A DNA stretch of 64,000 nt from Neoarius graeffei (GCF_027579695.1 NC_083570.1:96165463-96229462), one strand, 5' to 3'. Positions 23,801 through 35,442 are shown, counted from the stretch's first letter. Translations and numbers: made by a program. The notes: a model not told the origin generated them from the letters alone.

Positions 23801-25010
23801 TAAACTAGATAGCCTGATCTCTGAATTTATCTGGAACCAGAAGGTTCCTAGGCTGCGCAAACAATATTTGCAAAGGCCGAAGCCACTGGGAGGGCTGGCC
23901 CTGCCAAATTTTAGGTTCTATTATTGGGCCACCAATATCAGGATTCTTAAGCACTGGCTTCAATATGAGGCTTTTGATCCTCCCCCAGCATGGCTGGTTA
24001 TGGAGGCAAGTTCAGCAAAGCCAGTGACCTTGAAAGCCCTAGTGCACTCCCCTATCTACTCCTCCACTTTTCCCTACACCAAGAATGTGATTTGTTAAGG
24101 CCTCACTTAGGATTTGGGTCCAGTTTAAGCGCCACTTTGGCCTACAGACATACTCTATTTATGCACCACTAGCGGCTAACCATGCTTTTCCTCCAGCAAC
24201 TTTTAGTTAAATTCTCACTTCCTAAGCAGCACTTCTTTAGATATTTACAAGTCCGCAGTTTTGTTCAGGGCACATTCCCTAGCTTTCCTAATTTACTCTC
24301 TGACTCTGCTTTGGATGGCTTCCTGACGCCAATTCCTACTCTTAAAGGCTCTATCTCATATATCTATAATCAAATTAATCTTTTACGTTCAGAACCCCTA
24401 GGCTTAATAAAGTCACTCTGGGAGGAGGACCTGGGGGTGGAGATATCAGAGAAAGTCTGGACAGAGATTTTGAGACGGGTACATACTGTAAATCTTCTAT
24501 TTGCGCTAGACACAGTCTTAGTCAGTGTAAAGTTGTACACCGTACCTATTACACGAAGGCTCGATTGGCTAAAATTTATGATGGTGTAATTCCAACTTGT
24601 GATAGGTGTCAGCAATCTCCTGCAAACCTTATACATATGTTCTGACATTGTCCATCTCTACATAATTATTGGGTTGAGATTTTTAATACCCTGTCAGAGG
24701 TACGGTAGTTGGGGAAAAAATAAAACCAAATTCTCTGAGTGCACTGTTTGGGGTTGTCCCCCCTTCCCTTTCTAAGTCCAAAAAGGATTTACTTACTTTT
24801 GCTACCTTGCTAGCCAGAAGATTAATTGTAATTAATTGGAAATCAACGATTCCGCCCAGTCACGCCCACTGGATTAGAGACGCCCTTTATTTTCGGAAGT
24901 TGGAGAAAATTAGACTGTCTTTGACTGGCTGCTCCAGTAAATTTGGGAAATTATGGGGCCCATTCTTTCAATTCGTTATGAGGACAGATCTTTCACTCGC
25001 CCCTGACTGA
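20899..25010 (+). pseudogene. LINE ORF2 (endonuclease-reverse transcriptase), broken
   Basis: From ATG at 20899 the frame opens the APE-type endonuclease (FTSFNCKGLNNPIK), is interrupted by a SINE (21009-21378), then resumes in frame with FLQETH (metal-binding Glu) and continues as an open stretch to 22796. This includes LSGDFNCWLD and a SDHASI motif (catalytic His). A frameshift near 22700 moves the reverse transcriptase to another frame: PGPDGFPSEFF, YRPISLLN, SLDAEKAFDRVEW, TRQGCPLSPLLF. YADD lies at about 23396 after another frame change. Further frames to 25010 hold the C-terminal part, with a CDRC...HCPSLH motif near 24600 that has a stop beside it. Not functional. Confidence 0.93.
21009..21378 (+). 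mobile_element. Full-length SINE subfamily A inside LINE ORF2
   Basis: 370-bp copy with pol III boxes, central domain and (ATGAG)n tail, flanked by perfect 13-bp AGATACTGCACCA (20996-21008 and 21379-21391). Skipping the SINE and one duplication restores the endonuclease reading frame, so this insertion is younger than the LINE. Confidence 0.97.
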
Positions 25011-25302
25011 CTGACACAACTGAGGCAGCTAAGAGAGGTGCCATTACTCTGACTTGGGATGTCTGTTGCTATGTCTATTGCTATTTACTGTTACCTGACT
25101 GATGTGCCTGTCCCTTTTTTTTTTTTTTTTTGCTTTTTTTTGTTGTCTGAAAAGAAAGAATGTATACTTAACTCTTTGTAAATGTTTCAATTGTATACAT
25201 CTGCAAAACCCAATAAACAAAGTTTAAAAAAAATGTATAGACTTGGATTTAGGCAGTGGTCTTTGATAATACATAATAAAATATCATGATTGCAACAGTG
25301 GC

Positions 25303-25612
25303 TGCAATATTCTGGCTTCTCTCGTTAAGGGTTACCTCAGCAGATCTGTTCCACATCTTTGATTTGGTATAGTTTTTACATGGGATGCCCTTCCTGACAC
25401 AACCATGTGGGCTTGGGACTGGTACTAAGTACACACTGGCTTGTACAATCCCAGTGGCTGGGTATTTTACCTAACCTGCCTGTCTTTGAACTGTGGGGGA
25501 AACCAGAGCACATGGAGGAAACCCACACAGAGAACATGCAAACTCCATACAGAAAGGCCACCTTCCTGCTGTGAGGCGACAGTGCTAACCACTGTACCAC
25601 CATGCTGCTCTT
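25303..25612 (-). mobile_element. SINE with DANA-like tail (subfamily C)
   Basis: Minus-strand copy: head near 25612 (GTACAGTGGTTAGCACTGTC on that strand), then the central domain. A third tail type follows, with AGGAAGGGCATCCC and the GATCTGCTGAGGTAACCC block, as in zebrafish DANA-type SINEs. Moderately diverged, no clear target duplication. Confidence 0.75.
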
Positions 25613-25627
25613 TTACGTATATACCGG

Positions 25628-25643
25628 TGTATGTATGTATGTA

Positions 25644-25714
<71 letters not shown>
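25628..25714. repeat. (TA)n/(ATGT)n microsatellite
   Basis: ATGT repeats pass into a long TA run. Reading frames of repeated Ile-Tyr across it are artefacts. Confidence 0.95.
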
Positions 25715-25717
<3 letters not shown>

Positions 25718-25732
25718 AAATAAAAACAAATA

Positions 25733-26361
25733 AAACCCCAATTCCAAAAAAGGTGGGACGCTGTGTAAATTGTAAATAAAAACAGAATATGATGATTTGC
25801 AAATCATGGAAACCTATGTACAAACCCATGATTTGCAAAATAAGACAAATTCTCTTGCATACAGAGATTTCTCCAGACTCTCTGAATCTTTTAATGATAT
25901 TATGTGCCATAGATTAGGTGATCCCCAAATTCTTTGCAATTTTACATTGAGGAACATTATTCTTAAATTGTTGCTCTGTTTACCCACACAGTCTTTCACA
26001 GAGCAGTGAACCCCTCCCCATCTTTACCTCTGAGAGACTTTGCCTCTCTGGGATGCTCTTTTTATAACCAATCATGTTACTGACCTGTTGCCAATTAACC
26101 AAATAATTTTTTTTCAGCATTACACAACTTTTTCTGTCTTTTGTTGCCCCTTTCCCAACTTTTCTGAAACGTGTTGCTGACATCAAATTCAAAATGAGCA
26201 TTATATTTTTCAAAAAACAATAACATTTCATTTTCAACATTTGATATGTTGTCTTTGTACTATTTTCAATGAAATGTAGGGTTTCCATGATTTGCAAATC
26301 TTCACATTCTGTTTATATTTATGTTTTACACAGTGTCCCAACTTTTTTGGAATTGGGGGTG
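25733..26361 (-). mobile_element. Deleted Tc1/mariner element
   Basis: Left end CCCCAATTCCAAAAAAGGTG follows TA (25731-25732); right end CAACTTTTTTGGAATTGGGG precedes TA (26362-26363). Subterminal repeats extend inward for well over 60 bp (TGATTTGCAAATCATGGAAA). Only a short N-terminal transposase fragment remains on the minus strand (about 25840-26021, with KRFRESGEISVCKR). Internally deleted relative of the 8002-9600 element. Confidence 0.9.
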
Positions 26362-26433
26362 TATACAGTATATATACACGCATAGATTTTCTTGGCATGG
26401 CCCAAAGCATGCTACTGTCTCCAACCCCTTCTA

Positions 26434-28038
26434 CAACCCCAATTCCAAAAAAGTTGGGACAAAGTACAAATTGTAAATAAAAACGGAATGCAATAATTTA
26501 CAAATCTCAAAAACTGATATTGTATTCACAATAGAACATAGACAACATATCAAATGTCGAAAGTGAGACATTTTGAAATTTCATGCCAAATATTGGCTCA
26601 TTTGAAATTTCATGACAGCAACACATCTCAAAAAAGTTGGGACATGGGCAATAAGAGGCTGGAAAAGTTAAAGGTACAAAAAAGGAACAGCTGGAGGACC
26701 AAATTGCAACTCATTAGGTCAATTGGCAATAGGTCATTAACATGACTGGGTATAAAAAGAGCATCTTGGAGTGGCAGCGGCTCTCAGAAGTAAAGATGGG
26801 AAGAGGATCACCAATCCCCCTAATTCTGCACCAACAAATAGTGGAGCAATATCAGAAAGGAGTTTGACAGTGTAAAATTGCAAAGAGTTTGAACATATCA
26901 TCATCTACAGTGCATAATATCATCAAAAGATTCAGAGAATCTGGAAGAATCTCTGTGTGTAAGGGTCAAGGCCGGAAAACCATACTGGGTGCCCGTGATC
27001 TTCGGGCCCTTAGACGGCACTGCATCACATACAGGCATGCTTCTGTATTGGAAATCACAAAATGGGCTCAGGAATATTTCCAGAGAACATTACCTGTGAA
27101 CACAATTCACCATGCCATCCGCCGTTGCCAGCTAAAACTCTATAGTTCAAAGAAGAAGCCGTATCTAAACATGATCCAGAAGCGCAGACGTCTTCTCTGG
27201 GCCAAGGCTCGTTTAAAATGGACTGTGGCAAAGTGGAAAACTGTTCTGTGGTCAGATGAATCAGAATTTGAAGTTCTTTATGGAAATCAGGGACGCCGTG
27301 TCATTCGGACTAAAGAGGAGAAGGACGACCCAAGTTGTTATCAGTGCTCAGTTCAGAAGCCTGCATCTCTGATGGTATGGGGTTGCATTAGTGCGTGTGG
27401 CATGGGCAGCTTACACATCTGGAAAGACACCATCAATGCTGAAAGGTATATCCAGGTTCTAGAGCAACATATGCTCCCATCCAGACGACGTCTCTTTCAG
27501 GGAAGACCTTGCATTTTCCAACATGACAATGCCAAACCACATACTGCATCAATTACAGCATCATGGCTGCGTAGAAGAAGGGTCCGGGTACTGAACTGGC
27601 CAGCCTGCAGTCCAGATCTTTCACCCATAGAAAACATTTGGCGCATCATAAAACGGAAGATACGACAAAAAAGACCTAAGACAGTTGAGCAACTAGAATC
27701 CTACATTAGACAAGAATGGGTTAACATTCCTATCCTTAAACTTGAGCAACTTGTCTCCTCAGTCCCCAGATGTTTACAGACTGCTGTAAAGAGAAAAGGG
27801 GATGTCTCACAGTGGTAAACATGGCCTTGTCCCAACTTTTTTGAGATGTGTTGTTGTCGTGAAATTTAAAATCACCTAATTTTTCTCTTTAAATGATAAA
27901 TTTTCTCAGTTTAAACATTTGATATGTCATCTATGTTCTATTCTGAATAAAATATGGAATTCTGAAACTTCCACATCATTGCATTCCGTTTTTATTTACA
28001 ATTTGTACTTTGTCCCAACTTTTTTGGAATCGGGGTTG
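26434..28038 (+). mobile_element. Well-preserved Tc1/mariner element
   Basis: 1605 bp, flanked by TA at 26432-26433 and 28039-28040. Long terminal inverted repeats: the outer 60 bp or so match almost perfectly (outermost 20 bp on the left CAACCCCAATTCCAAAAAAG), and weaker similarity continues inward. One transposase gene fills the centre. It lies 72 bp from the 25733-26361 element and has the best preserved coding region of the transposons here. Confidence 0.96.
26796..27818 (+). pseudogene. Tc1 transposase with a single premature stop
   Basis: Start chosen at ATG 26796 because its frame runs into the long open stretch. One TGA at 26865-26867 (codon 24) interrupts it; after this the frame is open to TAA at 27818. 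Visible parts: helix-turn-helix region (NISSSTVHNIIKRFRESG), second DNA-binding region (ARDLRALRRH), and a catalytic core. In the core, Asp lies in VLWSDESEFEV, Asp in CIFQHDNAKPHT and Glu in LSPIENIW, with 34 residues between the last two (DD34E). Family length is about 340 residues and this matches. Active only if the stop is a sequencing error, read through or bypassed by a later start, which would lose the first DNA-binding helices. Confidence 0.93.
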
Positions 28039-28040
28039 TA

Positions 28041-28828
28041 ATCAAAACACTCATACACTATAATTATCAGATAATTTTCCCCAATTAACTTTAATAGTCA
28101 GTAATTATAACTTGTGTTCATGACCTTTTAATGGTTGAACAACCAAGTACCTATTTGTGTGTCATTTACATGTCACAAAATCCAATAAATTAGGACAGTT
28201 CAAGTTAGCATTCACTAGGTGGATTACACATCTTTCTTCCATTTGTCTTCCTGTCAACAGATATACCAAATAAATTTTACAATAAGCCAAGTATGGAAAT
28301 GTTAGTTGTTTTTCCTCTTGTATATTAAGTGCAATTATTCAATAAGTGCACAAGTTATTTTTTTAAACATCCATACCTTACTATATCATTGTTTATAAGA
28401 TATACACCCTATCTGTAACTTATCAAATGAAGATAATGGACTTTTACCAGCATATTGTAACACGTGTCACATGCTGTGATGTCACTGTACACTGGAGATG
28501 TGGCTTATTTGATGGACAAGCTGATAAAATGCATCAGTGTGCTCCTCTATGCAACTCACAGGTGCTTAAAAAACAGACAATGACAAAAAAAAAAGCCTCA
28601 TCACTGTCTTTGGAGCAACATAATGCCAGTTGTACAGTATATTATTGATGGACAGTACTGTACTGAAATTCATAACCATTAAATATCATACTTACAAATA
28701 TTTAGTTAGTTCAGACTTAGAATATCAACGTAGAAAGTCATTTGTTTCTTTATACTTTAAAAAAGAAAATTGGCCAATAATCAAAGTGCTACTAAAGTGG
28801 CAAAATGTCTGATCATCTTAACCACATA
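28041..28828. other. No gene recognised
   Basis: AT-rich spacer between two Tc1-type elements. Nothing recognisable. Confidence 0.45.
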
Positions 28829-28830
28829 TA

Positions 28831-29707
28831 CACTACCGTTCAAAAGTTTGGGGTCACTTTGAAATGTCCTTATTTTTGAAAGAAAAGCACTGTTTTTTCA
28901 ATGAAGATCACATCACATTCACATCACATTATCTCTAGCCGCTTTATCCTTCTACAGGGTCGCAGGCAAGCTGGAGCCTATCCCAGCTGACTACGGGCGA
29001 AAGGCGGGGTACACCCTGGACAAGTCGCCAGGTCATCACAGGGCTGACACATAGACACAGACAACCATTCACACTCACATTCACACCTACGGTCAATTTA
29101 GAGTCACCAGTTAACCTAACCTGCATGTCTTTGGACTGTGGGGGAAACCGGAGCACCCGGAGGAAACCCACGCGGACACGGGGAGAACATGCAAACTCCG
29201 CACAGAAAGGCCCTCACCGGCCCCGGGGCTCGAACCCAGGACCTCAATGAAGATCACTTTAAACTAATCAGAAATCCACTCTATACATTGCTAATGTGGT
29301 AAATGACTATTCTAGCTGCAAATGTGTGGTTTTTGGTGCAATATCTCCATAGGTGTATAGAGGCCCATTTCCAGCAACTCTCACTCCAGTGTTCTAATGG
29401 TACAATGTGTTTGCTCATTGCCTCAGAAGGCTAATGGATGATTAGAAAACCCTTGTACAATCATGTTAGCACAGCTGAAAACAGTTTAGCTCTTTAGAGA
29501 AGCTATAAAACTGACCTTCCTTTGAGCAGATTTCTGGAGTTTCTGGAGCATCACATTTGTGGGGTCGATTAAATGCTCAAAATGGCCAGAAAAATGTCTT
29601 GACTATATTTTCTATTCATTTTACAACTTATGGTGGTAAATAAAAGTGTGACTTTTCATGGAAAACACAAAATTGTCTGGGTGACCCCAAACTTTTGAAT
29701 GGTAGTG
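28831..29707. mobile_element. Tc1-type MITE split by a SINE
   Basis: Termini CACTACCGTTCAAAAGTTTG and the complement of CACTACCATTCAAAAGTTTG, flanked by TA (28829-28830; 29708-29709). Removing the nested SINE and one duplication leaves about 530 bp with no transposase frame, so it is a non-autonomous Tc1/mariner derivative. Confidence 0.92.
28912..29243 (-). mobile_element. 5'-truncated SINE subfamily A
   Basis: 332 bp on the minus strand, lacking the first part of the tRNA head. Perfect 14-bp duplication TCAATGAAGATCAC at 28898-28911 and 29244-29257, inside the Tc1-type MITE. Its tail is a variant (CATTCACATCACATTATC on the plus strand) rather than a clean (ATGAG)n. Confidence 0.96.
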
Positions 29708-29709
29708 TA

Positions 29710-30302
29710 AGCATGAACAAATGAATGATAATAATCTTCTGGTGACCTAGCAGAATGTTATGTAAGGTCAAATATGCACAATGCACAGAAAAGGTCTGAG
29801 AACACTTGAATATTTATTTTTAAAATATTTTCTGAATATGAAATGTATCTGCTCACAGTGTACATAAGTAAAAAAAGACAGATTAATACAGACTGTTTTA
29901 AGAACTGATAAGCACAACAGTAACTGTACAAAAAGAAATAATTCACTCTAGAAGTTCGATCAGCATGTAACCCTCAAGTTAATAAAATCATACAAAAAGC
30001 TCCCACAATCACAATGCTTACTGTTAACAAACGGTAAACAAATTCACAAATAACCTTAAAATAAAAGCATGCCACTCCAAAAACCTAAACACTGAGGGTT
30101 AGTTTTTACCATTAAAAACGAGGAACAATCAGCTATTCAAAGCTTTGCGTACAGCACCACCTAGGGTCAAACATCTAGTGTAATATTTTCAACATGCATT
30201 TTTCACATGCATAAAGGCAAAATAAAAGTCTTGAAATTTGTCCTCCAACATTTGCACGTGATCTGGCTCTTGAGCATTCAAAGCAGGTTTTACAATGTTC
30301 TT
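29710..30302. other. No gene recognised
   Basis: AT-rich, no domain or repeat seen. Confidence 0.45.
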
Positions 30303-30306
30303 TTAA

Positions 30307-31058
30307 AGGAAAACTCCAGGATTTAACCTGGACCCCATTTTCTCATTTGTTTGGGCCTGAATATTTACTAGGGACAAAAATGATCCAGTATTGAATTAGA
30401 ACACTATACCCAGCAACAACACAATGGCTATACATAATCGTATGGGGCAATCATCTGTGTCAAAGTAAACTGTGTGTTTTCACCACTGACAGACTCATAA
30501 TTTTATTATAAAATGTCTGACATGGAAAGGATCCCTACAGAGATACACCTGTGTGTTTACAAAAGGAGAAGTCACACAGAATTCGTGAAGAAGTCCATTT
30601 CCAAAATAATGCCCAAATATTTAGCTGATGACAATATGAATGAATGAATGAGTGTCTGACAACATGGAAAAGATAACAGCCCCTGTACGGTAATCGACTA
30701 CAGGCACTGAAAGGGGCACTGCGTCACAGACCAGAAGACGAGAAAGGTAAAACAATGACTCTTTACAATTATTGAAGTAAACAGACTCAGGTGGATCTCT
30801 GTAGGGATTTTTTCCATGTTGTCAGACATTTATAACAACAGTATGAGCCTGTCAGTCGCAAAAACAAATCTGTTTACTTTGAAGTGGATGATTTCCCCAT
30901 AGGATTACATTGTATAGCTGTTTTGCAGTTGCCGGTCATAGTGTTAAAGTTAATACTGCACCGATTTCAATCACTTTTGTCCTTGGTCAATATTTGGACC
31001 CAAAGTGATGGTAAAATAGGGCCTGAGTTAAAAAAAAAAAAAATCCCAGAATTTTCCT
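30307..31058. mobile_element. TTAA-flanked foldback element with long inverted arms
   Basis: TTAA lies just outside both ends (30303-30306; 31059-31062). Outer bases AGGAAAACTCC and the complement of AGGAAAATTCT pair. Further in, long imperfect arms pair across the centre: for example ATGGGGCAATCATC with the complement of a similar block near 30890, and CATGGAAAGGATCCCTACAG with one near 30810. No coding capacity. TTAA targets are used by piggyBac- and Kolobok-type transposons; the class is not decided. Confidence 0.8.
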
Positions 31059-31062
31059 TTAA

Positions 31063-31065
<3 letters not shown>

Positions 31066-31119
<54 letters not shown>
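31066..31119. repeat. (CA)n microsatellite
   Basis: 27 CA units directly after the foldback element. Confidence 0.97.
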
Positions 31120-31122
<3 letters not shown>

Positions 31123-31612
31123 GCATAAATACAAAACTTTTCCCCTTTACTTTTGCCAAGTCTACTACAAAGTTATAAGAATTACAAATATTCGATGTTG
31201 CAATGTGTTTTTAAAAGGAACAGAACATTGCGTCAGTGTTTGAACTAACGTGTGCAATAATGAATACCTTGTGTGAACAACATTCCATCTCTTGGCTTTG
31301 ATCCACTCTTATTTTCTACCTGCCTGAATCTGCAGCAGAAAACAGATTTCAGAAAACATTTCTTCAATACACAAAAAACAAATGTGAACTGCGGTGTTAA
31401 GGATTATTGATTATATTGGACTTCTTTCTAAAAACTCTAAAAACATATGTGTGGAATGACAATTTTAAATGAAACCATCACACTGAAAAACATTACCCAT
31501 GTTTGGATTGAAATATTTGTTGTGTGTTTAGTAGTTCTGGTACTAATTTGTTAGTTGGTGCTCTATTTTCATTATTTCTGTGAGAAGTTTGCTTATAAAA
31601 ATAACCACACTT
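31120..31612. other. No gene recognised
   Basis: No coding or repeat signal. Confidence 0.45.
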
Positions 31613-31627
31613 ATTCATTAATAAGTC

Positions 31628-31949
31628 CTGGGTTCGAGCCCCGTGACCGGCGAGGGCCTTTCTGTGTGGAGTTTGCATGTTCTCCCCATGTCCGCGTGGG
31701 TTTCCTCCGGGTGCTCCGGTTTCCCCCACAGTCCAAAGACATGCAGGTTAGGTTAACTGGTGACTCTAAATTGACCGTAGGTGTGAATGTGAGTGTGAAT
31801 GGTTGTCTGTGTCTATGTGTCAGCCCTGTGATGACCTGGCGACTTGTCCAGGGTGTACCCCGCCTTTCGCCTGTAGTCAGCTGGGATAGGCTCCAGCTTG
31901 CCTGCAACCCTGTAGAACAGGATAAAGCGGCTAGAGATAATGAGATGAG
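31628..31949 (+). mobile_element. 5'-truncated SINE subfamily A
   Basis: Starts at CTGGGTTCGAGCC in the B box, so the A box is missing. (ATGAG)n tail present. Perfect 15-bp duplication ATTCATTAATAAGTC at 31613-31627 and 31950-31964. Confidence 0.96.
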
Positions 31950-32058
31950 ATTCATTAATAAGTCATCAGCATTTCAAGAAAAATGTTCAAGTCTTGAATT
32001 AGGCGTATCAGACGCTCGCTGGCCATGCTGTGAAAATTGTGCATGCAGATGCTCATCT

Positions 32059-32439
32059 CATCTCATCTCATCTCATTATCTCTAGCCGCTTTATCCTTCT
32101 ACAGGGTCGCAGGCAAGCCGGAGCCTATCCCAGCTGACTACGGGCGAAAGGCGGGGTACACCCTGGACAAGTCGCCAGGTCATCACAGGGCTGACACATA
32201 GACACAGACAACCATTCACACTCACATTCACACCTACAGTCAATTTAGAGTCACCAGTTAACCTAACCTGCATGTCTTTGGACTGTGGGGGAAACCGGAG
32301 CACCCGGAGGAAACCCACGCGGACACGGGGAGAACATGCAAACTCCACACAGAAAGGCCCTCGCCGGCCCCGGGGCTCGAACCCAGGACCTTCTTGGTGT
32401 GAGGCGACAGCGCTAACCACTACACCACCGTGCCGCCCC
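32059..32439 (-). mobile_element. Full-length SINE subfamily A
   Basis: Complete head-to-tail copy on the minus strand with perfect 13-bp duplication CAGATGCTCATCT (32046-32058; 32440-32452). The reverse complement of the duplication begins AGATGAG, the same as the SINE tail unit, so tail and target could have base-paired at integration. Confidence 0.96.
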
Positions 32440-32452
32440 CAGATGCTCATCT

Positions 32453-33493
32453 AAGTTTCCAAATCTGTCATTGCTTAACTCTTGAATATTTTCTATCATG
32501 AATACTATCATTAAAAAGCTTATAATCTCTGCTTTCCAAATAAACATATCTTGTTAAGATCTGTGAACAGCAGGTTGAAGTTGGTACAACAGAGTAAAAA
32601 CTCTTTTTCTCACGTGACGTCAGGAAACTGCCAGTGCTTTCTGAGTCACAGGAAAGTAGTCAGGCTCTCTCTCTTCTGATCAGTTTCCAACTGGATTACT
32701 CATGAATATCAATCAGATAAATTTTATAGGGATGTTCTCTCACTCTCACTGTTTCTGATGAAGTATTCAGCAAAATTTTCTGCCTGCTAGTTTTGATGTG
32801 ATACTTCATGGGAGACTTTGAAGTGAGTTTTCATAGCTTTACCTACTTATTTTTTCAAATCAAATTGATTCATGTAAATAAATAACTATTTAAGAGTATA
32901 ACTGTAGTTGTTTTGATGAAAACTATTGAGATCTTAGTGGTCGGAATGATATTTTAAAAAAACGGAAGTCAGAAATGTGAGTCTCAATTTCAATTCAATT
33001 AATTGGAATTGTTTATTGGATGTGGCTCACAGTTTTTTCGAGGTTCGCCTTGAAAGCTGTGAATATTATCATTTATATTATTCAATATAAACACTAGTAG
33101 GCCCTACTTTTGAGAAATACAAAGCCCTACAGAGCACAAAGAGGGTATTAGAAATAACGTTTTATTACTTGTTTATTGAGCGTACCAATGTAATGTTTTA
33201 CCTAATTAGCATAATCAATACTAATTTGCATATTTTGCTTTTACTAATTTTTAAAACTTTGTATTCAGTATACAACCATCTATGTGCCTGCCAATTTCCA
33301 TGTAAATATCTTGCAAAATATAAAAGTTATTACGAAAAAAACATTTGATCTCATTCATTAATGAGGCCCATTTTGGACCATTTTATCCTTATACAGAATA
33401 TTACGGCAGATTTTTAAGCAATTTTTTTCAATCTTTGATTTGTAATGTTTCAAGGACAGATAAACCTATTTTAATTTTGTAAAAAGTATGTTG
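32453..33493. other. No gene recognised
   Basis: AT-rich DNA. No domain-bearing frame. The block around 33340-33420 has the look of a dispersed repeat but I could not find its ends. Confidence 0.45.
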
Positions 33494-33498
33494 TTCTG

Positions 33499-33799
33499 TG
33501 TGGCAGCGGGGGCGTGGTCAAGCGCCGGTCTGTGACAGGAGGGCGGAGTCAGGGAAGGTAAGTGGCAGAATCACGTCACCTGAGAGCAATTAACCTGTTT
33601 GTGTGTCTTCCCAGTGACTGCGCCCTATATCAGGAGGGAGAGCGAGAGCAGAAGGAGCTCAACCCTGAACCAGACGCCGGTTGTGTGTGTCTGTGAATAT
33701 TATTGTTAGACTGAAAAGTGTGGCAATAAAGCCAATTTATAAAACCTGATCTCTGTCCTGCCGTCCTCTGTGCTCCACCCACACGTAGGGTCGCTTACA
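33499..33799 (+). mobile_element. Solo LTR (301 bp)
   Basis: Begins TGTGGCAGCGGGGG and ends GGTCGCTTACA (TG...CA), with TTCTG directly before (33494-33498) and after (33800-33804): a 5-bp target duplication. An AATAAA at 33725-33730 gives the transcript orientation. GC-rich against AT-rich flanks. A lone LTR with intact duplication is the usual product of recombination between the two LTRs of an inserted element. Family not assigned. Confidence 0.88.
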
Positions 33800-33804
33800 T
33801 TCTG

Positions 33805-34329
33805 CATTCGATTCTGAATTCAGTGAGAGCAGTTCCAAGCAATTTGGATTTGAATTTGCACCTGATATACCTACTTGAATAACAAAGTTACAAGAATAAC
33901 AAATATTCTACACTGAAGTGTGGTTTTAACATGAACAGAACATCCTGGCAGCCTAAACTAATGTGTGCAGTTATGAATAGTGAGAAGTTTGCAGTTATTT
34001 GCTGCACTCTGTCACAGGGCTGAGGCATTTATTCAGAGGAAAAAAAAAGAACCATCTTTGATAATAATTTGATTTGTTAACAGTTTGGTAAGAGCCAGGT
34101 TTTGCAGTTACCTTAAAAAAGAAGAAGTCCAATCATATATCAGTGACAAAGCGATGGGCAACAAGTGAAATTGCTTGCTTTATGTATGCCCATTTGGTTG
34201 CAGTTAAGGGAAATTGTAATGCTACATTCTTTAAAATTGTCCGATTCCAACTTTGTGGCAACAGTGTGGGGAAGGACCATATAAGGGGTTGATGGTCAGG
34301 TGTCCATATACCTTAGGCCACACAGTGTA
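33805..34329. other. No gene recognised
   Basis: No coding or repeat signal recognised. Confidence 0.4.
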
Positions 34330-34515
34330 GCATTATTTAAAAGTTATTTGGCAGACGCTTTTATCCAAAGTGACTTACTAATTAGTAGTTAAGCTGAGCA
34401 AATGAGAGTTAATGGTCATGCTCAAAGACCCAATTGTGGCAGCTTGGTAGTACCAGGATTCAAACTCACAGCCTTCTGATCAGAAACCCAGAGGCTTAAT
34501 GCTCACCACAATACA
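34330..34515 (-). mobile_element. Another tRNA-derived SINE (CAGACGCTTTTATCC type)
   Basis: On the minus strand: a head ending with a B-box-like GAGTTTGAATCC, then a GCTGCCACAATTGGG block, and a tail containing TTGGATAAAAGCGTCTGCCA. A dispersed fish repeat, diverged, no duplication identified. Confidence 0.7.
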
Positions 34516-34815
34516 GAACAGATCTCTACTCACATTATTGTTTAAAGTTCATTTCTAGTCTATGATTATTAAAAAAGAGTCATACATTTTTCAAGAATTT
34601 CTGCTTTTGGCTATTGCTGGTTCAGAATTTATACGTGATCCTCTTGTTAAAATGTTTCACATGGTACTCAGTTCTATATTCTTTTGATCACTAGAGGTCT
34701 CTATTAGACATCTGAAGCTTCCAAAAAGGAACAACTTCAACGCAGTTGGGTGGAAAGTTTCAAAGCTTTATGAACATTTTGCTGCGTTTGAGGTGATGTT
34801 GCAATTTATAATTAA

Positions 34816-35195
34816 TCTCATCTCATTATCTCTAGCCACTTTTATCCTGTCCTACAGGGTCGCGGGCAAGCTGGAGCCTATCCCAGCTGACTACGGGCGA
34901 AAGGCGGGGTACACCCTGGACAAGTCGCCAGGTCATCACAGGGCTGACACATAGACACAGACAACCATTCACACTCACATTCACACCTACGGTCAATTTA
35001 GAGTCACCAGTTAACCTAACCTGCATGTCTTTGGACCGTGGGGGAAACCAGAGCACCCGGAGGAAATCCACGCGGACATGGGGAGAACATGCAAACTCCA
35101 CACAGAAAGGCCCTCGTCGCCGGCCATGGGGCTCGAACCCGGATCTTCTTGCTGTGAGGCGACAGCGCTAACCACTACACCTCCGTGCCGCCCCC
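34816..35195 (-). mobile_element. Full-length SINE subfamily A
   Basis: Complete minus-strand copy with a short tail. Flanks share only ATTAA-like bases, so no convincing target duplication. Slightly more diverged than other A copies. Confidence 0.92.
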
Positions 35196-35442
35196 ATTAA
35201 AATATATTAATTATAAATATTGATATAAAAGTTGTTCAGGGTGGAGTTTTATTTAAGGGTGAGCGTCCAGACGTTTCCCTGTTTAACTTGTGCAGAGTAT
35301 GGGCCTTTTAAAAACATACATTTCTTTTGCTATTCTGACATACTGCAATCCTTCCTATTGTCCATTTAGGGATTTATTTATTTAGGGATTTGAAATATGC
35401 AGAGGTTTTGAGGATTTGTTCAATTTAAGGTGTCAGGTTTAC

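Larger units (their letters stand above)
19200..25235 (+). mobile_element. L1-clade LINE, near full length, inactive
   Basis: About 6 kb. ORF1 is intact (19312-20187). A 711-bp gap then precedes ORF2 (start at 20899), which has endonuclease, reverse transcriptase and a C-terminal Cys/His motif but is broken by a SINE and several frame changes. The 3' UTR ends AACCCAATAAACAAAGTTT then A8, with a poly(A) signal at about 25211. The 5' boundary is approximate and I found no target duplication. Confidence 0.88.

Noticed and set aside
25441..25910. Frames with runs of Ile-Tyr or Tyr-Ile
   Set aside because: Produced by the (TA)n microsatellite and a SINE.
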